Below, in pieces: positions 1 through 5,932 of a DNA stretch of 6,234 nucleotides. The DNA comes from Pseudomonadota bacterium. GTDB taxonomy: Bacteria; Pseudomonadota; Alphaproteobacteria; Rhizobiales; Xanthobacteraceae. A model generated the notes under the pieces. That model saw only the letters and a program-made list of their open reading frames with translations. It made no database searches and had not been told where the DNA came from. Positions within the stretch are counted from its first letter, which is position 1; every line of letters starts with the position of its first letter. The translations under genes and the position numbers were made by a program. The stretch covers positions 1 through 6,234 of the forward strand of contig JAEVZN010000106.1 of assembly GCA_023392205.1 (NCBI GenBank), written 5' to 3'.

Positions 1-555
1 GATCCGCACCGTGCGCGGCATCTCGCCCTGACAACGCCACCGCTGCATCTGGAGGGCGCAGGCGGCGCCGCCTTCGACGCGGCCGAGAGCCCGCTCCTGT
101 GGCTCGCGCGCCGCAAGGGGCCGGACAACAAGCCCTTGATATCGCTGCATCATCTGCAGGCCGGCGAAAGGCTGCGGGCGGATTTCACGACCGCACAGAT
201 GATGCCCCGCACCACGGCAAATTGGGAGGCGCCGGTCGCGCGCCGCGGGCGCGGCGGGCAGGGCGCCGGGCATGTCTCCGACCGGGCCATCGATGCACGC
301 CGCAAAACGCGGTTGGCTCTGCGCGATGTCGGACCGGAATTTGCCGATCTCCTGCTGGATGTCTGCTGTTTTCTGAAACGGCTGGACGATGTCGAGCGCG
401 AGCGCCGCTGGCCGCAGCGTTCGGCCAAGGTGGTCCTGCAACTCGCCCTCGACCGGCTGGCCCGTCATTACGGCATGGTCGCCGAGTTGCGCGGGTGCGC
501 CAATCCGGCAATCCGGGTCTGGCTTGCGGAGGATGCGGAACCGGACGCTGATTAG
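1..555 (+). CDS. DUF6456 domain-containing protein (5'-truncated by window edge)
   Basis: The reading frame is open from base 1 to the TAG at 553-555, giving 184 codons with no convincing start, so the gene begins upstream of the window. A TTG at 136 is the first start-like codon in frame, but coding sequence clearly continues before it. From about residue 29 the protein carries the conserved DUF6456 pattern: ESPLLWLARRKG, then GERLRADFTTAQMMPR and TANWEAP, a Gly/Arg-rich linker, SDRAIDARRK, GPEFADLLLDVCCFLK and RSAKVVLQLALDRLARHYG. The domain is mainly alphaproteobacterial and its function is unknown. Any N-terminal domain lies outside the window. The mostly helical, Arg-rich C-terminal half would suit nucleic-acid binding, but that is inference only. 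The gene is convergent with sufE and their stop codons overlap. Family recognition is from memory of the pattern, not a search. Confidence 0.85.
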   Translation, partial: DPHRARHLALTTPPLHLEGAGGAAFDAAESPLLWLARRKGPDNKPLISLHHLQAGERLRADFTTAQMMPRTTANWEAPVARRGRGGQGAGHVSDRAIDARRKTRLALRDVGPEFADLLLDVCCFLKRLDDVERERRWPQRSAKVVLQLALDRLARHYGMVAELRGCANPAIRVWLAEDAEPDAD

Positions 556-974
556 GCGGCCATCGCCGCGCGGGCGTCGGACTGGATACGGTCCACCATC
601 GCGCGGAACCCGTTCGAGCGCTGCGGGGTGAGATGCTCGCGCAGGCCCAGCTTCTCGAACAAGGCCTGTGCGTCGGTGTCGACGATCTCGCCCGCGGGCT
701 TGCCCGAATAGAGCGCAAGCAGGATCGCAATCAGCCCGCGCACGATATGCGCATCGCTGTCGCCGGCAAATTCGAGGACCGGACCCGGCGCGCCGTTCGG
801 CTTCACGTCGGTCTGCATCCAGACCTGGCTCGCGCAGCCGCGCACCTTGTTGGTCTCGGTGCGGGCGGCTTCGGGAAGTTCCGGCAGCGCGCGGCCGAGT
901 TCGATCAGGTACCGGTAGCGGTCGTCCCAATCGTCCAGCAATTCGAAATTGTCGATGATGTCGCGGATCGTCAT
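552..974 (-). CDS. sufE: SufE family Fe-S cluster assembly / cysteine desulfuration protein
   Basis: This 140-residue protein has the size and pattern of SufE, the cytoplasmic sulfur acceptor that stimulates SufS cysteine desulfurase and passes persulfide sulfur to the SufBCD scaffold. The N-terminus MTIRDIIDNFELLDDWDDRY and the following RYLIELGRALPELPE segment are typical. The catalytic cysteine is Cys47 in the motif KVRGCASQVW. The C-terminal half (HIVRGLIAILLALYSGK, then FEKLGLREHLTPQRSNG) also matches the family. The frame extends upstream to 1058, but those 28 residues look non-coding; the ATG at 974 matches the family N-terminus and is chosen although no strong Shine-Dalgarno is visible. 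It lies 96 bp downstream of the DUF5330 gene on the same strand and may be cotranscribed. No sufS or sufBCD lies in the window, so this is a stand-alone copy here. Confidence 0.95.
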   Translation of the reverse strand: MTIRDIIDNFELLDDWDDRYRYLIELGRALPELPEAARTETNKVRGCASQVWMQTDVKPNGAPGPVLEFAGDSDAHIVRGLIAILLALYSGKPAGEIVDTDAQALFEKLGLREHLTPQRSNGFRAMVDRIQSDARAAMAA

Positions 975-1014
975 GCGTTCTGCGTGTCTGCCTGTTCGAG
1001 GTGGAACTGACAGG

Positions 1015-1043
1015 CATATAGGCATGACGCGCGGTGGCGGCAA
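1015..1043 (-). promoter_or_regulatory. Weak sigma70-like promoter candidate for sufE
   Basis: Read on the minus strand, TTGCCG (1043-1038) is followed after 17 bp by TATATG (1020-1015), each matching 4 of 6 consensus bases. It sits in the 96-bp gap between the DUF5330 and sufE genes, about 40 bp before the sufE ATG. It would let sufE be transcribed independently of the DUF5330 gene. The match is modest and could be chance. Confidence 0.25.
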
Positions 1044-1070
1044 AGCGGAACGGCTCAAGCGATCGGGGCG

Positions 1071-1475
1071 TCAGGCCGGGCGGCGCGGGTCGCGCGGCGG
1101 CATCGGGGGAATCTGCCATTGCACGGCCCGGTCGGAGGCGGTCAACGTGTCCTGCGACGCCGGAACTGTTTTCACGCTGATTGATCCGGTCTGCGTCGGG
1201 GCCGGATTTGCCACGCGCTCCTGCAGGATGTCGAACAGATAGCGCGCGCCGGCCTGCGCCCGCTGACCTAGCACGACCGCGGCCTGGCCGCCGACCTCGC
1301 AGGCATCAGGCTGACGCGCGCAGAACCCGCTCATGTCGGAAACCGCAGCACTCGCGGCGATTACGGCATCGGCCGCACCGATGGTCGGCGCGGAATTCCT
1401 GGGCTGGTAATCCCCGCTCGGCAACAGGATGAGCACGATGCTCAGCCAGAATGCCACTCGCAGCAGAAAAAACAT
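1071..1475 (-). CDS. DUF5330 domain-containing protein, membrane-anchored or secreted
   Basis: This small 134-residue protein of unknown function matches the DUF5330 pattern known from alphaproteobacteria. Residues 1-20 (MFFLLRVAFWLSIVLILLPS) form one hydrophobic segment, either a signal peptide or an N-terminal membrane anchor, so the rest is probably periplasmic. The core is a helical stretch (AADAVIAASAAVSDMSGF) followed by Cys52 and Cys59 in FCARQPDAC, a possible disulfide, then GGQAAVVLGQRAQAGARYLFDIL. The C-terminal third is Pro/Thr/Arg-rich and probably disordered, ending PPMPPRDPRRPA. The ATG at 1475 is chosen because it starts the hydrophobic segment and has AAGGG six bases upstream. 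The gene is divergent from the histidine kinase across a 364-bp spacer and lies upstream of sufE. Family assignment rests on the N-terminal and CX6C patterns recalled by eye; function is open. Confidence 0.85.
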   Translation of the reverse strand: MFFLLRVAFWLSIVLILLPSGDYQPRNSAPTIGAADAVIAASAAVSDMSGFCARQPDACEVGGQAAVVLGQRAQAGARYLFDILQERVANPAPTQTGSISVKTVPASQDTLTASDRAVQWQIPPMPPRDPRRPA

Positions 1476-1481
1476 GACGCA

Positions 1482-1486
1482 CCCTT
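1482..1486 (-). promoter_or_regulatory. Ribosome binding site of the DUF5330 gene
   Basis: On the minus strand AAGGG lies six bases before the ATG at 1475. It is the best Shine-Dalgarno near this frame and supports this start over an upstream one. Confidence 0.7.
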
Positions 1487-1549
1487 GCTTCCCCGGCGGT
1501 CTGACACCGCTCTGGGTCCATTTCTAGCAAAGGCGGCTGAAAGGCCGGT

Positions 1550-1571
1550 TCGAATTTCGGGACAAATTCGA
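1550..1571. repeat. Perfect 8-bp inverted repeat, 6-bp spacer (operator candidate)
   Basis: TCGAATTT (1550-1557) is mirrored exactly by AAATTCGA (1564-1571) around a six-base spacer. The 22-bp dyad lies about 75-95 bp before the DUF5330 start and has the size of a dimeric regulator operator. The AT-rich arms and lack of a T-tract argue against a terminator. No regulator can be named. Confidence 0.5.
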
Positions 1572-1584
1572 TGCGAATGCGATG

Positions 1585-1603
1585 CAAATTTTCAGACAAT
1601 TTG
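1585..1603. repeat. Second inverted repeat CAAATT-N7-AATTTG
   Basis: Exact six-base arms at 1585-1590 and 1598-1603 flank a seven-base spacer. The half-sites resemble those of the neighbouring dyad (AATTTG versus AATTCG), and the two centres lie about 33 bp apart, roughly three helical turns. This suggests tandem operators but could be chance in an AT-rich patch. Confidence 0.35.
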
Positions 1604-1771
1604 AACGATCTGCAACACGGCCAGTGATGACCTGCTGCAGCGGGGCTGATTCCGAACGCTCCTTGCAATCCGGTGGCGGAAACACATCGTTCACCATGCC
1701 TCGATGATGCTGGGGAAGTGCGGCCAATTCGCTTGCCGCCGTCGCTTTCAGGCCATCCGCAATCCGTTCCC

Positions 1772-1786
1772 TTAGCGTTCGCTTAA
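1772..1786 (+). promoter_or_regulatory. CtrA-box-like site upstream of the histidine kinase
   Basis: TTAG (1772-1775), seven bases, then TTAA (1783-1786): one mismatch from TTAA-N7-TTAA, the consensus bound by the response regulator CtrA in alphaproteobacteria. TTAA is otherwise nearly absent from this GC-rich window. The site ends 53 bp before the kinase GTG, a suitable promoter distance. Binding is inferred from the motif only; no good -10 element was found after it. Confidence 0.6.
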
Positions 1787-1839
1787 GCGGCATCTGACAC
1801 GATCCCGGCACCTAAACGGGGAGTGCGCCGTTCCAATCG

Positions 1840-3675
1840 GTGGCGCAACAGGTTGCCTTGAGTTTCGTACAGCCGTTCCGGCACTATATTGACAGTCTCA
1901 TCCATCCGTCGGTGCAGCCCGATCCGCTGGCGGCGGCGCGGCATCGTGCTTTCATTGCGCCGCGCCTGACCGGTTCGCTGATCGCGCTGGCGATCCTGCC
2001 GGTCTATCTGGCGATCCGCGGTGTCCCGAGCGTGCTCGAGATCGCCGTCTTTGCCTGGCTGGTGATTCCGATTATCAGCGCCTATTATCTCTCCCGCACG
2101 GGCCGCTATGAAGGCGCACATATTCTCTCCTCGGTTGCGCTGACCGGTCTCGTCTTCGCGCTGGCCTTCAATACCGGCGGCGCATCGTCCTTTGCCGCAA
2201 TCTGGCTGGTTGTGGTTCCGCTCGAAGCCGCATTGTCGGCCTCGCGCCGGGTGGTGGCGATTGCCGCCGGGCTGGCGCTGACCGCGGCGGTTGCGCTGCT
2301 GATTCTGCAGGAAGCCGGACTGACATCGGAAATCGCTGGGCCATTGGCCGGCAGCGCCATCCTGGCATCGCTCGGCATCATCTCGGCGTCGATCTATGCC
2401 GCTGCTCTGGCGCTGGGCGCCGAATCCCTGACACGCGCCAGCGTCGTCATGGTGCATGCGGAAGAAGAACGCTACCGCCTGCTGGCCCGGCACATGACGG
2501 ATGTGATCACGCGGCATGGCCGCAACGGTACCGTTCTGTTTGCGTCTCCCGCCGCCGAGGGTCTGTTCGGCAGCCGCTGCCGCGAATTGCTCGCGCATGG
2601 TTTGTTCGAGCGCGTCCATGTCGCCGACCGGCCGGCCTATCTGTCGGCTCTGGCGGATGCCGCGTCCGGCGGATTGCAGGCATCGGTGGAATTCCGCGTA
2701 AAGCGTCCGCGCGCAGGCTCGCCCGATGCGGAATTCGTGTGGGTGGAAATGCGCTGCCGTCCGCTCGACGCTGCCGACGCGACGGCGGACACACGCGAAG
2801 TAGTGGCCGTGATGCGCGATGTCTCCGAGCGCAAGGCGCAGGAGCAGGCGCTTGACGAGGCGCGGGCCGAATCCGAACGTGCCAATGCCGCCAAGACGCA
2901 TTTCCTCGCCACGATGAGCCACGAATTGCGCACCCCGCTCAATGCGGTGATCGGCTTTTCCGAGATGCTCATCAACGAGGAGCAGATGCGGCTCGATGCG
3001 GCGCGGCGGCGTGAATATGCCGGGCTGATCCACGATTCCGGCAATCACCTGCTGGCTGTGGTCAACGGCATTCTCGACATGTCGAAAATGGAAGCCGGCG
3101 ATTTCGAGATCACGCCGGAGCCGTTCTCACCTGCCGAGGTCATGCGCAATTGCTGCGATCTCCTGGCGCTCAAGGCCAGCGGAGCAGGCCTCGATCTTGT
3201 CATCCGCCATGCCGATGTGCTGCCCGACATCGTGGCCGACAAGCGCGCCTTCAAGCAGATCATGCTCAATCTCTTGTCCAATGCGATCAAGTTCACACGC
3301 CCCGGCGGCCGCATCACCATCACGTCGCGCATCGAAAGCGCGCGGCTGCATGTCAGCGTGGAGGATAACGGCATCGGCATCGGCGCCTCCGATCTGCCGC
3401 GGATCGGCAATCCGTTCTTTCAGGCGCGCTCGGCCTATGACCGGCGTCATGACGGGACCGGTCTTGGCCTGTCGATCGTCAAGGGTCTCGTGACCCTGCA
3501 TGGCGGCGAGATGGACGTGCGCAGCGAACTCGGCAAAGGCACGAATATCAGTGTCTCGCTGCCGCTGGATTGCGAAGTGATCCGCCCGCAACGCAAGCCG
3601 GCAGAGCTGAAGACCCTGCCGGTCGAGCGAACCCGCAAGACTTACGACGACATGGCGGTGCGGAAAAGTGCGTAA
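1840..3675 (+). CDS. Six-TM PAS-domain sensor histidine kinase, DivJ/PleC/PdhS-like
   Basis: This 611-residue membrane sensor kinase has about six hydrophobic segments (roughly 41-59, 64-83, 93-111, 117-133, 137-156, 168-193). A PAS domain follows at about 207-330, ending VVAVMRDVSERKAQEQ, then a short coiled linker. The HisKA domain has the phosphorylatable His361 in FLATMSHELRTPLNAVIGFSEM. The ATPase domain shows the N box (NLLSNAIKFT, Asn481), G1 (DNGIGIG, 509-515), F box (NPFFQ) and G2 (GTGLGL, 539-544), so it should be active. No receiver domain is present, so it must act on a separate regulator. Six N-terminal membrane helices and this length resemble Caulobacter DivJ, which phosphorylates DivK; the neighbourhood is compatible, but orthology is inference. 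The GTG at 1840 is the first in-frame start after a stop at 1813; the nearest purine-rich stretch, GGGGAG at 1818-1823, is rather far upstream. A CtrA-like box precedes the gene. Confidence 0.93.
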   Translation: MAQQVALSFVQPFRHYIDSLIHPSVQPDPLAAARHRAFIAPRLTGSLIALAILPVYLAIRGVPSVLEIAVFAWLVIPIISAYYLSRTGRYEGAHILSSVALTGLVFALAFNTGGASSFAAIWLVVVPLEAALSASRRVVAIAAGLALTAAVALLILQEAGLTSEIAGPLAGSAILASLGIISASIYAAALALGAESLTRASVVMVHAEEERYRLLARHMTDVITRHGRNGTVLFASPAAEGLFGSRCRELLAHGLFERVHVADRPAYLSALADAASGGLQASVEFRVKRPRAGSPDAEFVWVEMRCRPLDAADATADTREVVAVMRDVSERKAQEQALDEARAESERANAAKTHFLATMSHELRTPLNAVIGFSEMLINEEQMRLDAARRREYAGLIHDSGNHLLAVVNGILDMSKMEAGDFEITPEPFSPAEVMRNCCDLLALKASGAGLDLVIRHADVLPDIVADKRAFKQIMLNLLSNAIKFTRPGGRITITSRIESARLHVSVEDNGIGIGASDLPRIGNPFFQARSAYDRRHDGTGLGLSIVKGLVTLHGGEMDVRSELGKGTNISVSLPLDCEVIRPQRKPAELKTLPVERTRKTYDDMAVRKSA

Positions 3676-4450
3676 GAATTCCCGTCGTGTACAAACCGCA
3701 GCCGCTCCGGTCGAAGCGGCGGAGACAGGTGTCTTTTCGCGCAAGGACATGATCGCGGCCGCATTGCTGATCGTGGCCGGCGGCGCCATCGTCGCCAATG
3801 CTGCCTGGCTGCAATCGGGTCCGCATCCCGCACCGCTTTTCGCGGCCAGGCCCGCGCCCGGCCCGGCTGTCAAGGCGGCACGGCCGGTCGGGCAGGACAC
3901 AGCCGATCAGCCTGTCGCCGTACCGAAAGCGCGTCCGCTCGAAATGGAAGCCGCGCGGCCGGAACAGCCGGCGGTCGCTCGCCCACGCACGGAGGTGATC
4001 TCCGACATCCAGCGCGAACTGGCGCGCAAGGGCTTCTATGACGGTGCCATCGACGGGGTGCATGGGCCAAAGACCGATGCCGCCATGCGCGATTTCGAAC
4101 AGGCCACGGGTCTGCGGCCGGGCTCCGAACCCAATGACGTCTTCCTGCGGGCGCTGCAGCGGTCGAGCGTCAAGGCTTCGTCCGCATCTCCGGCATCTCC
4201 TGCGGCCGCTGCGCCGCGCCACGACCCGATTGCCGATCTGATTGCGCCGCCGACAGCGAAGGTCATTTCCGTGCAGCGGGCGCTGGTCGATTACGGCTAT
4301 GGGCAATTCCGGCCCAACGGGCAGGCGGGGCCGGAGACCAAAGAGGCGATCGAACGGTTCGAAAAGGCGCGCAAGATGCCGGTGACCGGGCAGATCACGC
4401 CGCGTCTGGTGCGCGAATTGTCGGCGCTGACTGGCCGTCCGCTCGAATAG
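3668..4450 (+). CDS. Membrane-anchored protein with two peptidoglycan-binding domains
   Basis: This 260-residue protein has a short basic cytoplasmic N-terminus (MRKNSRRVQ), one transmembrane helix at about 28-46, and a Pro/Ala-rich linker (about 50-105). Two PGBD1-like repeats follow: about 108-166 (ISDIQRELARKGFYDGAIDG, then GPKTDAAMRDFEQATGL) and about 197-254 (VISVQRALVDYGYGQF, then GPETKEAIERFEKARKMPVTGQI). A second Ser/Ala/Pro linker joins them. No hydrolase or transpeptidase domain is present, so it probably only attaches to the wall from the inner membrane. GTG 3668 overlaps the kinase end by 8 bp, with a weak GGCGG upstream, which implies translational coupling. ATG 3749 is an alternative start but would remove the positively charged region before the helix. 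The tight link to the kinase suggests a shared envelope or cell-cycle role; no partner is proven. Confidence 0.9.
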   Translation: MRKNSRRVQTAAAPVEAAETGVFSRKDMIAAALLIVAGGAIVANAAWLQSGPHPAPLFAARPAPGPAVKAARPVGQDTADQPVAVPKARPLEMEAARPEQPAVARPRTEVISDIQRELARKGFYDGAIDGVHGPKTDAAMRDFEQATGLRPGSEPNDVFLRALQRSSVKASSASPASPAAAAPRHDPIADLIAPPTAKVISVQRALVDYGYGQFRPNGQAGPETKEAIERFEKARKMPVTGQITPRLVRELSALTGRPLE

Positions 4451-4476
4451 GCGCTAAGGCCGGTCCCGGCTCCGAT

Positions 4477-4481
4477 GGAAG
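4477..4481 (+). promoter_or_regulatory. Ribosome binding site of the DUF1491 gene
   Basis: GGAAG lies four bases before the ATG at 4486, slightly close but the only good candidate. It supports that start. Confidence 0.5.
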
Positions 4482-4485
4482 TGCC

Positions 4486-4836
4486 ATGCGCCTGAAATCC
4501 GCGATCTGGGTCGCCGCCTATATCCGCCGCTGCATGGTCGAGGGTGCGCAGGCCGTGCTGCGCCGCAGAGGGGCGGAGGAAGCGGGCGCGATCTTCATCA
4601 AGGTGGACCGGCTGGACGGCACGTCCGATCTGTTCGGTCCGGCGCCGCAGACGGCTTTCGATGCCGACGATGCGAGCGAGCGCAAATTCATGGCCGCCTT
4701 GCGCGACACGCCGCGTCCCAACGACGAGGTCGAGGCTTATCTTGCGCGGCAAATCAGGTTCGATCCGGATATCTGGATCGTCGAAGTCGAGGAGCGGGCC
4801 GGGCGCAATTTTCTCGATGCGATCGTCAGCGATTAG
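4486..4836 (+). CDS. DUF1491 family protein
   Basis: This 116-residue, probably cytoplasmic protein spans the whole of the conserved alphaproteobacterial family DUF1491, whose function is unknown. Recognisable blocks are MRLKSAIWVAAYIRRC at the N-terminus, GAEEAGAIFIKVDRLDG, LFGPAP, then EVEAYLARQIRFDPDIWIVEVEERAG and FLDAIV at the end. The length is as expected for the family and there is no signal peptide or membrane segment. The ATG at 4486 follows a GGAAG element. The gene starts 35 bp after the peptidoglycan-binding gene on the same strand, with only a weak short hairpin between, so it probably forms the third gene of the kinase transcript. It ends 3 bp before the stop codon of the convergent DUF2336 gene. 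Confidence 0.92.
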   Translation: MRLKSAIWVAAYIRRCMVEGAQAVLRRRGAEEAGAIFIKVDRLDGTSDLFGPAPQTAFDADDASERKFMAALRDTPRPNDEVEAYLARQIRFDPDIWIVEVEERAGRNFLDAIVSD

Positions 4837-4839
4837 CAA

Positions 4840-5868
4840 TCAGGCGCGTTTGACCGACGGGGCCACGGCCGGGTGATTGCCGTCCCGCAATTGCTGCAGG
4901 AGATCGCGGCGCGGCGCGCGCGGCGAATCCTCGTACAAAGCGGGCCGATGCTGCGACATGTGCAGGCGCGCATCCATCCGGTCGGCCTCGCGCCAGATCG
5001 CGACCAGATGCAGGGCCGACGGAAGCGGCAGCGTGGAAAACAGGTCCGATAATTCATAAACCCGCGCCGCCGAATGCCCGATCGCCGGATTGAGAAACAT
5101 CAGGATGCGCTGGAAAATATCCGCAGGCATCGCGAGTGCGCGGGCGGATACGGCGAAGGGCTCGCCCAATTGATCCGCGACGATGCGTGCGGATAATGCG
5201 CGCGATACGCCGATGGCCTGTTGAAGCAGCGTGGTGAATTCCTGCAGGCGGCCGGCCAAAGCGGCCTGTTCCAGATAGCGCAGGACATTCGTGTTCTGCG
5301 CGAGCGGCACGGCACCCGCTGCGGCGACATAGGCCAGATTGACGAGGATGATCTGGCGCTCCTGCGCATCGGCGCTGAAGAAGATCTCTCGCTGCGCGAT
5401 AAAGTCGGTTGCCGGAAGCACGCGCTCGGATGTGATCTGACCGCTCGCGGGGGCGGTCGCGACATGCGCGATTTCAGTGCGGGCCGCATGTTGCAAGACT
5501 GGTTCGAACAGATCGGCATCTTCGGCGGCGGTCGTGACAATCGCGCCGGCCGACATGTCGTTGCTCGCCTGCCGAGCGGCGATCGTTCCAGGAACTTTGG
5601 CGAGCCGCGCCATCACGGCGAGCGGCGCACCGGGATAGGCGGCGAGACGGGCGGCCACGGCCGCGCAGGTGCCGGCATCCACAACTTCGATCAGGCGCAG
5701 GGCCAGTTCGACATAATGACGTTCCTCTTCAGGCCCGTGCGAGGCCTTCTGGACATACAGGTCCGTAAGAACGCGCAGCAAAGTCGGCCTGGTATCGAGC
5801 CCGGTGCGGTCAGCCAGCCCTGACAGGCCCGCAAGGCCGTTGAGATTTTCCAGTGTCACTGTCTTCAC
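4840..5868 (-). CDS. DUF2336 domain-containing protein
   Basis: This 342-residue, Ala/Leu-rich, almost entirely helical protein fits DUF2336, an alphaproteobacterial family of unknown function with a HEAT-like helical look. It has no signal peptide or transmembrane segment, so it should be cytoplasmic. Typical features are the early RPTLLRVLTDLYVQKASHGPEEERHYVEL-like block (about 27-57), repeated helical pairs such as CAAVAARLAAYPGAPLAVMARLA (about 68-90), and the central SERVLPATDFIAQREIFFSA. A C-terminal region holds FQRILMFLNPAIGHSAARVYEL. No catalytic motif is visible. The GTG at 5868 is the start, with GGGTGG-like bases about seven upstream. It is divergent from the small arginine-rich gene and convergent with DUF1491. 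A CtrA-box-like element lies 48 bp upstream of this start. Helical-repeat proteins often bind other proteins, but no partner can be named. Confidence 0.88.
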   Translation of the reverse strand: MKTVTLENLNGLAGLSGLADRTGLDTRPTLLRVLTDLYVQKASHGPEEERHYVELALRLIEVVDAGTCAAVAARLAAYPGAPLAVMARLAKVPGTIAARQASNDMSAGAIVTTAAEDADLFEPVLQHAARTEIAHVATAPASGQITSERVLPATDFIAQREIFFSADAQERQIILVNLAYVAAAGAVPLAQNTNVLRYLEQAALAGRLQEFTTLLQQAIGVSRALSARIVADQLGEPFAVSARALAMPADIFQRILMFLNPAIGHSAARVYELSDLFSTLPLPSALHLVAIWREADRMDARLHMSQHRPALYEDSPRAPRRDLLQQLRDGNHPAVAPSVKRA

Positions 5869-5915
5869 GTGCCGCCACCCAACCGAACGCTAGGTGGACC
5901 ATATCAGCAGGCTCG

Positions 5916-5930
5916 TTAGCAGAGCGTTAA
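5916..5930. promoter_or_regulatory. CtrA-box-like site in the DUF2336 / small-gene divergent spacer
   Basis: TTAG (5916-5919), seven bases, TTAA (5927-5930), continuing CC and then ATG; one mismatch from the CtrA consensus TTAA-N7-TTAA. It lies 48 bp upstream of the DUF2336 GTG and directly before the ATG at 5933. The motif is near-palindromic, so it could serve either gene. As it almost touches that ATG, binding there would block rather than drive a transcript starting just upstream of 5933, unless translation starts at 6002. Confidence 0.6.
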
Positions 5931-5932
5931 CC

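Larger units (their letters stand above)
1476..1839. other. 364-bp divergent intergenic region with regulatory elements
   Basis: No convincing gene lies between the DUF5330 start and the kinase start; frames crossing it lack family-like sequence. The part from about 1550 to 1610 is AT-richer than its surroundings and holds two inverted repeats and a pair of 11-bp-spaced direct repeats (GATGCGAAT at 1570-1578, GATGCAAAT at 1581-1589). A GANTC site (GATTC, 1648-1652), the target of the CcrM methyltransferase in alphaproteobacteria, lies in the middle. A CtrA-box-like element (1772-1786) lies 53 bp before the kinase start. No clear -10/-35 pair could be assigned to either gene. Confidence 0.6.

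Noticed and set aside
185..730. 181-residue minus-strand frame across the DUF6456 and sufE ends
   Set aside because: It is Arg/Pro/Ser-rich shadow sequence overlapping two genes recognised in other frames.
975..1058. 28-residue N-terminal extension of sufE to a start at 1058
   Set aside because: The extra residues do not resemble SufE; the family N-terminus begins at the ATG at 974.
1524..1811. 95-residue minus-strand frame in the divergent spacer
   Set aside because: It starts with a GTG lacking a good ribosome binding site, crosses the dyads and the CtrA-like box, and shows no domain or coding-like pattern. Treated as intergenic.
1783..3048. 421-residue open frame on the minus strand
   Set aside because: It lies antisense to the histidine kinase, whose domains are unmistakable. 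Its translation is rich in Arg, Gln, His and Gly with no family-like pattern, as expected for a GC-rich shadow frame.
3127..4306. Two minus-strand open frames of about 250 residues (3127-3900 and 3548-4306)
   Set aside because: Both are antisense to the kinase and peptidoglycan-binding genes, low-complexity, and without recognisable motifs.
4459..4470. GCCGG-TC-CCGGC hairpin between the peptidoglycan-binding and DUF1491 genes as a terminator
   Set aside because: The stem is only four to five pairs with a tiny loop and no T-tract follows; readthrough is more likely.
4297..4839. 180-residue minus-strand frame
   Set aside because: It is antisense to DUF1491 and the end of the peptidoglycan-binding gene; no family pattern.
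5221..5823. 200-residue plus-strand frame
   Set aside because: It is antisense to the DUF2336 gene, with Gly/Arg-rich composition and no motif.
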